Below are positions 43,841 through 54,667 of a stretch of 64,000 bases of DNA, one piece after another. Positions within the stretch are counted from its first letter, which is position 1. Each line of letters starts with the position of its first letter. Made by a program: the position numbers and the translations under genes. The DNA is from Amaurobius ferox (lineage: Eukaryota; Arthropoda; Arachnida; Araneae; Amaurobiidae), in NCBI GenBank assembly GCA_951213105.1, contig OX578152.1, positions 101,084,568 through 101,148,567 of the forward strand, given 5' to 3'. The notes beneath the pieces are model-generated. The model did no database searches. It was given only the letters and a program-made list of their open reading frames with translations, and was not told where the DNA came from.

Positions 43841-46800
43841 ATATATAACAAAATAATGTCACAATGCACACCAATGTCATTAAACTCATGGAAAAGGAAG
43901 TATCAAATGTTTTCTGTCCGACATGTTTGAGTTCTATAGAGATTCGAAGTCCAATAAATTGGCTGCCCAAAAGTTGGAAGAATGTTCATGGTAACAATGA
44001 TAAGTGCAAAGTTCAAAAGTTTGTAAGGAGTGTGAAAAAGTTATTCTACTAAGAATTGTAGCAGAGGGTCTGCGTCTCAATATCACGCCATTGTTTCCTA
44101 GTTCAGTGTCCTGGAAAGTGCAAAGAAAATCGCGAACTTGGAGATCTGCAGATGGAGCACATCACTGTGTAGTTTCGCTGTGAAATAAGCATAGGTAAAA
44201 TGAAAGTTTACGTATAAAGCACGTCACTGCATCGTCTATCTCACTGTCATGGAGGTGTGAAAACTGTGATCTTTGAGATTTTATGTGAAAATCACGTCAC
44301 TGAATAATCGTATCGCTGTGATGGAAGTGCAAAGAAAATTGTAAGTCTGGAACTCTGTATGTGGATGACGTTACTGCATCACTTCTCGCTGTGGAGTAAA
44401 ACATGTGGGAAAATGAAAGTTTTCTTGTGAGAACAACACATCACTGTCTGCATCATATCACTGGATTTTCATGTATGGACGAATCTTAGTTGAGGCACAC
44501 ACTTTATCGATACACCAATGCATACATATACATACAGTCTGATGACACAAATTCTCTCTCTGGAATTTACAATACCCATTAAACATTAAGTCCCTGAGTT
44601 TTTTTTATTTTTTTTTTTACAAAAAGTAATTCCCTACTTAATTCGCCATTATTCAATTTTCAAAATACAGTACTTTCTCCTATCGTTATTATCATTTTTT
44701 GTTTTGTTTTTTATTTCTCTTTCTCACATTCCTTTCAACATTTAAGTTGCCCACAAAATTTTCTCACTGATTAAACATCTCACCATTTACTAATATTTAC
44801 AAATACATTATGCTATCTCATTGAAAATACAAAGAAAAACAAACAAATAAATTTTTGTCAATATTATCACGAATTGCCATGCCATATTACATTTCCTAAT
44901 AAATTCAAAATTTGTACAAACACAATAAACATATTTTTTTTTCAAATTATCAATTAACTCTCCTTTATATATCCCTTATATACATAATCCCAAATTCTGT
45001 ATTCCGAATCTCGCCTTAGCGTTTAGAATTTTCATCTAATAGACCATTTCCTAAAAATTTTCATACTTCTCTTACATTTGTTTTGATTATAAATTTCTTG
45101 CAAATTTTCACTTCAATAAACCACTTACCAATAAAATTCATACTTCTCTTATCCTTTTTTTTTTTTTATCGTAAACTCCTTGGAAATTTTATGAATTTGC
45201 GTCCGTAGTTCTCTTTATTACTATCTGCCATAAATCCGTAATTATCTTACATTTTAAAACTCCCTTATATTTCTTTCACGGTCTACCTTCGTAACTTCTT
45301 TATATTAAACCTTCCGTAAGCAGTAAGTATTTACTTTAATTTCTTCCTTGTAAACCGTCAGCTATCTTTTTCTTTTTTTTTTTTTTACCCCTATAAACCC
45401 GTGAGAACCTATGCACAGAATAAACTTTTCCCGTCAACGTCAGTACACAAGCCCTTTTCATGAAACCAGTTTTCCCAGGGTTGGCAAGACTCAGATATTC
45501 GGATAATTCCGGATTTTCAAAGGATCCCGTGCCCTTACAGTTGTGGCCCCGCAGAATAAAGCGACCTCGTGTGAGAAAGATAAAGCGTGTGTGTTACCTA
45601 CATGTTTGAGTGTTTATTTATTTTTATAATGTGTAAAGGGAATTTTAAGTGTGATATGCAGAATTCTTTTTGGATTACCAAGGTGTACTGTATGCCGATG
45701 AAAGGGGTAAGTGTTTTTATTTAACCATTATCTTTTAAAACTTAAAAAAAAAATTACTTTATCGCGCATGGCTACATATTAACGTGGAATCTCACCACGG
45801 TTTTGCTACTGTGCAATATAAGTACGTTTAGGATGGTAGATCATTCCCCTAGTTTCACTCAAAAATGTATAGATATTCCTTAAAGTTTTAATTTTTAACC
45901 TTAAAAATTTATTATATTACTGTGTTAGTATTTTTTAAATTTTTACCTATGTCTCATTGTCGTCAATTCCTATTCATTGCTATCCCTTATGTTAAAAAAA
46001 AATGTATGTTATTCTCATTCCTTACTTATTTATTTATTTTTAAAACATTTATTTACTTTATCCAAATTTCGTGTCCTTACTATTTACTCATTGATTTTAA
46101 TGTAATTTCCCTTTATTCTTATATTTAAATTCTTTTTATTACCATAAAAGTAATTTTCACCATATCCATTCCTATATATTTTATTTATTTATTCCGTTTT
46201 TCTTCTAAATCACTCGCTTATAATATTTAAAATGTCGCAAAGTGTTTTCCGTTAAAGTCTTACTTAAATTAATTTTTTGCAATAATTATTTAGAATTTCA
46301 TCTGTTTATAATGCACTAGTTATTTAAAATTACTAAAATCCCCTTTAATTGCACTCCAATATTATTTTTAAATTCCATGTTAATTTAAACTTTCCTAATT
46401 AATGTAACATTTATTTAAAATTCCCTAATTAATAATTCAATGTTTATTTAAAATTTCTTAATTAATGTAATATTTATTTAAAATTTCCTCTATTTTTAAT
46501 TCAATGTTTATTTAAAATTTCCGAATTAATGTAATATTTATTTAAAATTTCCTAATTTATGCAATATTTATTTAAACATTCTTCTAATTAATGTAATATT
46601 TATTTAAAATTACTTCTATTTATAATGCAATATTTATTTAAAATTTCTTTTACTTATAATTCAATATTTATTTAAAGTTTGCGCCCCGTTTTACGCGTTT
46701 TTCGTGCAGTTTTTGATGTATACTTTCTCTCGCCCTTTTTTTTTTTATATATATATATATATTTGTATATAAAATTTGTTGTAGTCGTGTTTCCAAGATT

Positions 46801-46916
46801 AAACCATATTTCTCTTCAAATTCTCACCTAACCTTATTTTTCTTTATTTACAATTTCAATATCGAGTTTAAAATATAAAAAATTTGTATACCTATTCCTA
46901 CATTTATTTTAAATTT
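43841..46916 (-). other. Gypsy 3' noncoding region
   Basis: No open frame of substance. It contains a diverged tandem duplication of about 210 bp (GTGCAAAGAAAATCGCG at 44116 and GTGCAAAGAAAATTGTAAG at 44325). It also has a tandem array of a roughly 30-bp unit, AATGTAATATTTATTTAAAA (46390-46680). An env gene would be expected here in errantivirus-type relatives; none is recognisable. Confidence 0.6.
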
Positions 46917-49900
46917 TTATTCTTTTCTAACCTTACTTCTTAAAGCATACGTGTGAGAAGGCATTGGCCTATGTACTGATGTCTTGTTAAGTTTCTCTTC
47001 ATCCTGTATACTCTCCCCGATTCTGGAACCTTCCTGCTCAGAATTGACTAAGGAGAAATCCCTGTGTTTTTCCCTTGTATCAGAAACCAGTTCTTGCGAT
47101 TGTGCTTGTACTGTTTGCGTTTGTACGGAATCAGTCCCCTTTTTATTTTCGATGTTTTCCTCTTGCCCAAGCTGGGGAGGGGGGGGGGGGGAATCGTCAA
47201 GTTGCACTTGACGCTGGTCCAGAATACGGTCCGAAATAATGGCATTCTCGTTGTTGGTGCTCTCTGGCATGTGATGAGGAGGGATGGCATGTTCAGTGTT
47301 AGTCGCATTTTCTATCTCTGGCACGGCTAGGTTCTTTGCCAGGAGAACGGGTGCGCAGTTGTTTGTGAGAGGAGGAGGGGGCGTTCGTTCATCGTTACTG
47401 TGTTGGCTGTTGACATTCTGCGATTGACGTGCGTTTTGTTTACTTATGACTTGTGGCTCAAACTCGTCAAATAAGAAATACGGGAAGGAATTGTTGCTTT
47501 CCGGTTGAGGGGATTGAATTGGTTCTATATTTGGGGTGGGTAATAGTGGCGATTTGTACTTCATAATTTTCGTTGATTCCTGTGGGTGTTTTAAGTGTTC
47601 CCTCCTATCGATGATAATTCTCAGACGATTTATGTGGACTCTTTGTGTCTTAGCGAAAGGTTTTTCACACAATTGGATAATGTATATGAACCTGTTTATT
47701 CTATTTATTATTCGGTATGGACCTGAGAACTTTGCTGTACCAAACGCATTTTGCCCCTCTAAAAACACTCGACTCCCTATTTTTAACTCTTGCATGTTGG
47801 CTCTGGAAAACTGCTGTTCTTCCTGTCGGTCTTTTGCCTGATTTAAATTTTTGGTTACTGCCCTAAAAGTATTTTGCATGGTAGTGATTTTATTTGAAAT
47901 GTAATTGGGGTATGCTGTGTCCTGTTCATTTAAAATCTGTGACTCGAATAATGTTGGTATGTCCCGCCCGTAGAAAAGAAAATTTGGTGTTTCCCCTGTT
48001 GATGAATGTACCGTTGCGTTGTATGTCATCGTGTGAATTTGGACTGCTGTATCCCAATAAGGCGAGTTTTCTGTGAGTGTGTATATGGTATTTTTAATGG
48101 CATGGTGTGATTTCTCCACTTGTCCATTTACAAACGGGCATCGAACTGACGTGAGTCTTGATATTATCTGTAACCTCCTTGTCATTGCTTGGAAAATTTT
48201 TGATGTAAATTGTGTACCGTTGTCACTTTGGATCGTCCAGGGAAAACCTTTGTCTACAAAACATTCTAACAGCCTCTCCGCTATAGTTTCCGCCCGTATG
48301 TCAGGAATAGGGAATACTGTGAGGTACTTTGTGAATTGACAGATCATGGTTAGCAGGTATTTGTTATTATTTACACTTGTTTTGAAAGGGCCGCATAAAT
48401 CAATTGATACTTTATGAAGAGGGCCTTCCGGTGTAGGATTTCTGCCCATTACTGCTAATTGTAATTTTCCCTTCCTTGCACGGCATGTCTCACAAGAAAG
48501 TACATAATTATGGGTGTCGCTGTACATCCCGTTCCAAAAATATCGATCTTCTAACAGTTTGAAGGTTTTGTCAACCCCTGAATGTGTGACGTGAGCCATG
48601 GCTAAAACATTTCTTTGTAACCCCCGCGGAATAACAATTGTCTTCTTGTAATCCTCTCGCCAAGGACGATCTTTCCATCTACCTATATGCATTAGTAAGC
48701 CTGTTTCTTCGTCGATATAAAATGCCTCATAATTCTTGTTGTTTTTATTTTTATAACTCCTCAAATTTTCTCTTAGTTCTTTTATTTTTGTATCTCTATC
48801 TTGTTCTCTCAAAATGTCCCGAATACTGGGGACGTCTATCATTTTATTTACATTATTTATATATATACTTTCTGCGTTGACATATCCATTACTTTCATCC
48901 TGTGTCCTGTGTTCAACATTGTTGATACACTGTCCGCTGGTTTGTTTATTTACAATTTCGCTCTTTTCAAATCCGCTGTGTTCCCCTCTGTTTACATATG
49001 AAAACCGGTCTTCGCTGCCCCTCTCCTGCGTCGGGCTAGTGTGACGAGCTTGTTCCGCATCTCTTCTCGCATCGCGGTTGTTTGAAAAATCTTCCCGACT
49101 TAAATAATCGGCCAGAACGTTCTCTTTCCCTGGGAGATGGATAAATTTAAATTTATATTCAGCGATTTCGAGAGCCCACCTTTGCATGATTGTTGGAGGA
49201 TTTTGCATTTTTAAATGGTCCCCTAAGGATCGGTGATCGGACAAAATGAAGAATTCTCGGCCGTAAAGAAAATTTCTAAAAAATTGAATCCCCTGATGGA
49301 TGGCGAGGAGTTCCGTTTTCACTGCCGGGTATTTCTGCTCTTGTGGATTTAATTTTCTACTATAATAGGCTATGGGTTTTAAAATTCCATCTCCTTTCTG
49401 AAGCAAAACTGCGCTCAGAGACACCAAACTTGCATCAGTGTTCAGGAAGAAGTCATGGTTAAAGTTCGGCTGTATTAAAATGGGTTTTTTAAAAAAACAG
49501 TCCTGCAATTTTTGGAATGCGTTCTCGTGTTCTGGGTTCCAATGAAATTTCTTGTCTTTTTGTGTTAAATCTGACAATACTGCCGTTATCTGTGCGTAAT
49601 CCTTAATTGAATTTCTGTAAAAGTTGCATACTCCGAGGAATCTTTTTAATTTTCTCAAGGTTTTTGGGACCGGGAAAGATGTAATTTTTGTAATGTTGCT
49701 GTCCGTTGGACTTATCCCTTTATCTGTAATTTCGTATCCCAGGTAATCAATTTTGTGTAGAAAGAAGTCACATTTATTCGGTGACAGTGTTAAATTGTTC
49801 TCTTTGAGTCTTTTAAATACTTTTTGTAATTTTCTTTTCATATCTTCGTATGAATCGGCCGGTATAATAATGTCATCGATATAGGCCAGAACATTTTCTT

Positions 49901-51629
49901 CATATAAGTCTCCCAAAACAATATCCATTATATTTTGAAAAATAGGTGCCGAACTTATGTGGCCAAATACCATCCTATTATATTTAAAATTTCCCCAAGG
50001 CGTAGTGAAAGAAAAAATGTCTTGTGCGCTTGGATTTAGTACCACCTGAGAAAATGCACTATTAAAATCTAATTTCGAAAAATATCTGAATCCTGATAAT
50101 TTTGTTATGATGTCGTTAATTTTTGGAATATGGTAAGGGAATATAGTTGAGATATTATTTATTAGTCTGAGGTCTAAGCATAATCTATGCTCTCCGTTTT
50201 TCTTTTTTACGAGTAACATTGGACAGGCGTATTTGGATTGCGTTTTTGCGATAATTCCTGCCTGTTCTAAATCTTTTAACTGGGCTTTTGCCGTATTTTG
50301 TAGAGAATATGGGATGTCGTAGGGTCTGGATTTAATCGCGTGGTTATGTGTTAACTCGATATTAGGTTGGATTATGTCCGTAGCTCCTATTGTTGAATTT
50401 CTCTTCGAAAAAATGTCCGCGTACTGTACTAAAAATTCCTGGAAGTCCTGTTTCATGTTTTCGTTCATATGTTGTAGATTGAAATCGTCAGGTTTAATGT
50501 CTCGCCTCCTCTGTTCTAAAATTTCCGGTGTCGCTTGTATTAAATTTATTATCTCTGTATGGTCCTGTAATTTTTCGTCATTTTCTGTATTTTGCTCCTG
50601 TTGAATTTCAAATTGTTCAGATAGCGACCCTAAAATCATGTTTTTATTTAACGTTATATCTGATTGAGTGGTATTTTTTACATTGATCCAAATGCCTGTT
50701 TCTGCCATTTTGTAAACCCCATATTCCATATTTACGTATGATTTCTCCGCCGGCTCAAATAATACTTCTGTGCCTTCCTGAATTTCAATTTCTGGCACCA
50801 CAAAAATCGATTTAGTCTGGTTTGGCATTAACTTAACTTTTCTGTTTGTCTTAGTCACGTTAGGTTTTAGTACGGTATTGTAAATTTGATCCTCCTGTGA
50901 TTTTTGACTGTGGGTATTTAGGGGGATTTCTGTATTACCAATTTTTAATACGTTACTCTGTGTGTCTAGGACCCCTGCATGTTTTTGAATAAAATCGTAT
51001 CCCAGAATTCCTTTATATGTGTGAGGGAAAAGTGACCTAGTTATAAAAAATATATGCTTAAATTTTTGGTTATTAATCTTGAAACCGATTTCTACAGTCT
51101 TGGTATAATCGATGTTGTGTCCTGAAAGAGTCGTGATTGTTACCGCTCTTGAAACATATTTTACAGCAGTATTTTCTTTAATTTTCTCGAAAATATCGTT
51201 CGCCAAAACTGAAATAGATGCGCCGGAGTCTAAGAGAATTTTCGTCTCAGTGTTTTGAAATTTAATTTCTACCGTGGGTAATTCCGTATTTAATTCATCT
51301 CCAACTGACGCGATAAGTTCAACTTTGTCCTTCCTGTCCTTAAAGTCCTCTCTTTCTCCACTATTTTGGGTTCTGTAACTACCAAAATTTTCTCTATCAA
51401 TTTGAATTTCATACTTTCCAACATTTTGTCCCTCGTTCTCAATATTTATTTGTGTAACATGCCTTAAATTTTTATCCTCTCTGGAATTCTTTCTATCTAT
51501 GCACTGAACCTCTCTTGAATTATTTTCTATGCAATTTCTATCACTAACAGGGATTTTATTTTTATTTAACGGAGACTGAACCCTAATTCTACGCCTTTGT
51601 TGACGATCATTCTCAATCTCCCCTTCTAG
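46917..51629 (-). CDS. pol: Gypsy Pol polyprotein (protease, RT, RNase H, integrase)
   Basis: The frame runs from the gag overlap to 46917, about 1570 codons without a stop. The first ATG (51206) lies inside the protease, so Pol is made by -1 frameshift from gag. Before that ATG is the protease active site LLDSGAS. Numbered from that Met: RT has D380 in FSKLDF and YIDD at 442-445; RNase H has TDAS (D591) and SDHRS; the integrase zinc finger is H872-x3-H-...-C905-x2-C908; the DDE triad is D936, D995, E1031 with exactly 35 residues between the last two; a GPY/F module (KFSGPYRI) is near 1160. The last 200 residues are proline- and glutamine-rich with two polyproline runs and end near TYALRS. 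All catalytic residues appear intact, so it is probably competent. Confidence 0.95.
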   Translation of the reverse strand, partial: LEGEIENDRQQRRRIRVQSPLNKNKIPVSDRNCIENNSREVQCIDRKNSREDKNLRHVTQINIENEGQNVGKYEIQIDRENFGSYRTQNSGEREDFKDRKDKVELIASVGDELNTELPTVEIKFQNTETKILLDSGASISVLANDIFEKIKENTAVKYVSRAVTITTLSGHNIDYTKTVEIGFKINNQKFKHIFFITRSLFPHTYKGILGYDFIQKHAGVLDTQSNVLKIGNTEIPLNTHSQKSQEDQIYNTVLKPNVTKTNRKVKLMPNQTKSIFVVPEIEIQEGTEVLFEPAEKSYVNMEYGVYKMAETGIWINVKNTTQSDITLNKNMILGSLSEQFEIQQEQNTENDEKLQDHTEIINLIQATPEILEQRRRDIKPDDFNLQHMNENMKQDFQEFLVQYADIFSKRNSTIGATDIIQPNIELTHNHAIKSRPYDIPYSLQNTAKAQLKDLEQAGIIAKTQSKYACPMLLVKKKNGEHRLCLDLRLINNISTIFPYHIPKINDIITKLSGFRYFSKLDFNSAFSQVVLNPSAQDIFSFTTPWGNFKYNRMVFGHISSAPIFQNIMDIVLGDLYEENVLAYIDDIIIPADSYEDMKRKLQKVFKRLKENNLTLSPNKCDFFLHKIDYLGYEITDKGISPTDSNITKITSFPVPKTLRKLKRFLGVCNFYRNSIKDYAQITAVLSDLTQKDKKFHWNPEHENAFQKLQDCFFKKPILIQPNFNHDFFLNTDASLVSLSAVLLQKGDGILKPIAYYSRKLNPQEQKYPAVKTELLAIHQGIQFFRNFLYGREFFILSDHRSLGDHLKMQNPPTIMQRWALEIAEYKFKFIHLPGKENVLADYLSREDFSNNRDARRDAEQARHTSPTQERGSEDRFSYVNRGEHSGFEKSEIVNKQTSGQCINNVEHRTQDESNGYVNAESIYINNVNKMIDVPSIRDILREQDRDTKIKELRENLRSYKNKNNKNYEAFYIDEETGLLMHIGRWKDRPWREDYKKTIVIPRGLQRNVLAMAHVTHSGVDKTFKLLEDRYFWNGMYSDTHNYVLSCETCRARKGKLQLAVMGRNPTPEGPLHKVSIDLCGPFKTSVNNNKYLLTMICQFTKYLTVFPIPDIRAETIAERLLECFVDKGFPWTIQSDNGTQFTSKIFQAMTRRLQIISRLTSVRCPFVNGQVEKSHHAIKNTIYTLTENSPYWDTAVQIHTMTYNATVHSSTGETPNFLFYGRDIPTLFESQILNEQDTAYPNYISNKITTMQNTFRAVTKNLNQAKDRQEEQQFSRANMQELKIGSRVFLEGQNAFGTAKFSGPYRIINRINRFIYIIQLCEKPFAKTQRVHINRLRIIIDRREHLKHPQESTKIMKYKSPLLPTPNIEPIQSPQPESNNSFPYFLFDEFEPQVISKQNARQSQNVNSQHSNDERTPPPPLTNNCAPVLLAKNLAVPEIENATNTEHAIPPHHMPESTNNENAIISDRILDQRQVQLDDSPPPPPQLGQEENIENKKGTDSVQTQTVQAQSQELVSDTREKHRDFSLVNSEQEGSRIGESIQDEEKLNKTSVHRPMPSHTYALRSKVRKE

Positions 51630-52849
51630 TTTAAATTTCTGTTAAAATTTGTATTTCGTCTAGAATCGTGCTTGTTAAAATTTGTTTTCTGTCTAAAATC
51701 ATTCCTGTCATTGGCGTATCTGTCCGAGTTATCCATATATTTAAATTTACCTTGGTTTTGTCTCTGAAAATCATTTTTGTAACGCGGAACCTCAAAATTC
51801 CGTTCGCCATTCCTATGTGTATATTTGTGGCTACCCATTCTTCCTTCATTAACATATTCGTTTCCATAGGTTCGCTTTTCCTCCCTATAGTCTTGCGTAC
51901 GTGAGGGGTAAAATCTATCTGGGGGTACATTGTATGTCGTATTGGGAAACCTCTCCGCATAATCTTGTTGGTGGCGGGTGGGGGAAAACTTTCTCCGTGC
52001 ATAATGTTCTGTTGGTTTCCGAATAGTCTGTAATGATATGTGCGCTTGATTATTTCTTTCTCTAATATAATGCCAGCAATCCTGCATAAAGTGTCCAAAT
52101 TTACCACAAAAATCGCATGAATATGTGTTCGTTATCTGATAATCATTTTTTTTTTCTCTAATTTTAAGATGATTTATTTCTTCTGTTATTTTTTCCAGTA
52201 AATTAGAATTAAACTGTTGTTGTTCCTTTTTAAATGTTTGAATATCACTGTACTGAGATATGTTATTTAATTCAACTGTTGTTGTCAGGTTGGCCGCTTC
52301 TAAGTTTTGGGCAATTTTTACCGCATCCTTAAAGCTTTTTGGGTCATTTTTCATAATTTCTTTCCGATATTCGGGCTCAACTGCCTCCAAAAATTTACTT
52401 AGGCTGAGTTTGTCCATAATTGCGTGTGTGTGTTCATTAAGTTGTGTTTCACCTACGTAGTTTAAAGTTAATGTTGTAATTCTATGTGCTAATTCTTTAA
52501 TATTTTCTCCCTTAGTTTGTTTAGCAGTTGAAAAAAGAATTTGATTTGTAGTGACATTAGGTTCGGATGTGAAAAAATCTAGGAATTTTTGCTTGAAAAT
52601 GTCGAAAGATGTTTCGCTACGCAGATCCTTTGAGCTGATGTAGAATTTTCTTGCGTTTCCGCGCAGACGGGATTTAACAATTGCTAGCTTCTCTAAATCG
52701 TTCCAATTTGTTAGGTCACTTAAAGATTCCATCTGTTCGAAAAATATGGAGGTCTCATTTTCGTCGCTTCCGCTCAGTTCTCCTAACAAGGAAATAATCC
52801 CCGGAATCCTACTTGTAGGCGTTACCGTCATATCACCCCTTTCTGTCAT
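51626..52849 (-). CDS. gag: Gypsy Gag
   Basis: 407 codons. The N-terminal two thirds is a helical capsid-like region (FFEQMESLSDLTNWN, KLAIVKSRLRGNARKFY, the Ty3/gypsy Gag style W...A...L.G.A). Residues 245-258 form one zinc knuckle C-x2-C-x4-H-x4-C (CDFCGKFGHFMQDC). The tail is basic and rich in Arg and Asn, suiting RNA binding. It assembles the particle and packages genomic RNA (family knowledge). The stop TAG follows directly on TTTAAAC, the frameshift site into pol. A second, out-of-frame open stretch at 51631-52107 is a shadow. Confidence 0.9.
   Translation of the reverse strand: MTERGDMTVTPTSRIPGIISLLGELSGSDENETSIFFEQMESLSDLTNWNDLEKLAIVKSRLRGNARKFYISSKDLRSETSFDIFKQKFLDFFTSEPNVTTNQILFSTAKQTKGENIKELAHRITTLTLNYVGETQLNEHTHAIMDKLSLSKFLEAVEPEYRKEIMKNDPKSFKDAVKIAQNLEAANLTTTVELNNISQYSDIQTFKKEQQQFNSNLLEKITEEINHLKIREKKNDYQITNTYSCDFCGKFGHFMQDCWHYIRERNNQAHISLQTIRKPTEHYARRKFSPTRHQQDYAERFPNTTYNVPPDRFYPSRTQDYREEKRTYGNEYVNEGRMGSHKYTHRNGERNFEVPRYKNDFQRQNQGKFKYMDNSDRYANDRNDFRQKTNFNKHDSRRNTNFNRNLN
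51629..51635 (-). promoter_or_regulatory. -1 ribosomal frameshift site TTTAAAC
   Basis: T TTA AAC in the gag frame, directly followed by the gag stop TAG. It has the X-XXY-YYZ pattern; after a -1 slip the next codon is CTA in the open pol frame. A downstream stem or pseudoknot is expected but I could not confirm one by eye. Confidence 0.85.
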
Positions 52850-53429
52850 TTTAAAAAATTGTTAAGTTTTCCCTTAAATTTTCTAATCCAAAATTTCTAT
52901 CTCTACGAACAATGCGCGTTTACATATATACAACACTTTTCATGCAACATAAAATACAATTATTGATACTCAAAAATCTTAAACATAAAATCATACTCCT
53001 ACGCAATTCTTATCTCCCAAAAATTTAGCTCCCAAAAGAATATTACCATCCATTATTAATTTTCTCCAATTTTTCTCCCCTAACTCAATATATTTAAATC
53101 CTATAATTCTCTTTCTTAAATATACACAATATTTCTTAAATACACATTTCATATACATATGGCATAACACGTGTGACAACATCTATTTTCTTAAATGTCC
53201 TCATTTCCTTATGTTACGTTTACTTTTAAAGTTTAAGTTTTTTTATTTTAAATTTATTTCAAGATAATTTTATTTTAATTCAAGTTAATTTTATTTTAAA
53301 TTTTATTTTAAGTTAATTTTATTTTATTTTAAGTTAATTTTATTTTAAATTTTCCTATCGCGCGCATTAATTTTAATTTATTCACAAAAAAAAATTTTCA
53401 GTTATTTTAACAATTATTTTTATTTCGCA
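52850..53429 (-). other. Gypsy 5' leader
   Basis: Noncoding leader between the primer-binding site and gag. It contains AAGTTAATTTTATTTT tandem units at 53255-53350. Confidence 0.6.
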
Positions 53430-53447
53430 TCCTGGTCATCGGAACCA
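53430..53447 (-). promoter_or_regulatory. Primer-binding site
   Basis: TGGTTCCGATGACCAGGA on the minus strand, four bases (ACAA) inside the 5' LTR. TGG complements the CCA end of a tRNA. The tRNA was not identified with confidence. Confidence 0.75.
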
Positions 53448-53451
53448 TTGT

Positions 53452-54481
53452 TGTTATGTGGGTTTTCACCACACGTCCTGTTAGAACGCATAAATTAGTA
53501 TAGTTTCCCATCTCCGACATTGGCCGTGTCGAACAAAAAATACATAGAATTAAACTAGTGGCAAATGAGGACAACGGACATGATATAAAATAATAACAAT
53601 GTGTTTTATTTGATAAAAATGAAATTAAAAAATAATAATAATAAAAACATATTTGATTGGTTCAATTAACATTCTTAACAAGTTACAATGACTCTCCATT
53701 GACATTTTCAAAAATCAAGAATACTTAAAGAATGTATGTAATTAAAATCTCCATTTATATTTGTTTAAATTCGTCTCTACTATTTACTCAAGTGTGGATT
53801 TAACAAGATGTCGAGAGAGTAAGACGTTAATTAAAACTGTGTCAATCAGATTAAGTATGTGATACCTGCATTTCATACCTTCGAACATTGTTGGAAGCGA
53901 CACTGGGTACGGGGTACTTCGGTGGAGGAATCGCCGGACATCGCCGCAGACGTAATTTTTGAGAGACTCTTCTCTCTCGCGCACACAAACCAATTCTCCG
54001 TTCTGTCTGCAATCTTAAACTCAATTCCCGTTCTTTCTGAAAATTCTCAAACTCTCTCGATCATCGGAAAAAAATGTCTCCTCCTACACCATTAAGCCCC
54101 AGGTTTGTTACTGGTCCCCCCAATCAACGCCCCTGGTAGCTTCATTGGATGTTTCCAAAAAATGTCCAGTTATTGGGTGCTGTGCTGACAGGAGGATGGC
54201 GGTCACCCCAGAATTAATATCTGGCAGGTGGACCGCGGGTTCCCACGACCTTGCGTGCACGTGCACCCGAACCGGACAAGGGTCAGCTCTCCCCAAGAGC
54301 GCCCTGCTGCGCCCCTTTGTAACTGGGGGATCGTTGTCCACATTTCCCAGAAACATGGCTTGCTCATCCTTTTGCAGGTGTTTTCTTAGGGAAGTGTATA
54401 TGCATTACCGGAGATACAGGGACCGTCTTTATAGGTTACACTCCGCCATAATTTGCAATGTCCCAAATTTGCCTTGGGACA
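53452..54481 (-). repeat. 5' LTR of gypsy element
   Basis: Upstream LTR in the direction of transcription. TATAAAG (54427-54433, minus strand), about 50 bp from its start, is a likely TATA box. AATAAA is at 53605-53610. Nearly identical to the 3' LTR. Confidence 0.95.
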
Positions 54482-54486
54482 ATAAG

Positions 54487-54512
54487 GAAAGTCATGTGCT
54501 GCCCGAATCAGA
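54487..54512 (+). repeat. Family A terminus, downstream of gypsy
   Basis: GAAAGTCATGTGCTGCCC then GAATCAGA continues the copy at 41897-42444. Confidence 0.85.
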
Positions 54513-54667
54513 TCTTTTAATTTTGATAATTTAGAGACATTCGGAATGTAAGAACTGTAATTAAAATCACAGAAGAAATTGAAAATGAAATATCATTGAT
54601 AAATTTTAAAGTAAACAGTACCTTGGATTTCTTATTTTCATTTATTAACACTCTCCAGCATAGTAGT

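Larger units (their letters stand above)
42445..54481 (-). mobile_element. Complete Ty3/gypsy LTR retrotransposon
   Basis: LTRs at 42445-43476 and 53452-54481, a 5-bp target duplication ATAAG (42440-42444 and 54482-54486), a primer-binding site, gag, pol and a polypurine tract, all in minus orientation. The LTRs begin TG and end CA. By eye they differ by about four substitutions and one 2-bp indel over 1.03 kb, so the insertion is young. No env-like frame is present. The gene order protease, RT, RNase H, integrase places it in Ty3/gypsy (Metaviridae type). About 3.4 kb of noncoding DNA lies between pol and the 3' LTR, which is long for the family. Confidence 0.95.

Noticed and set aside
43864..44052. 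Env or accessory gene downstream of gypsy pol
   Set aside because: A 62-codon frame on the opposite strand only; no signal peptide, furin site or membrane anchor in the region.
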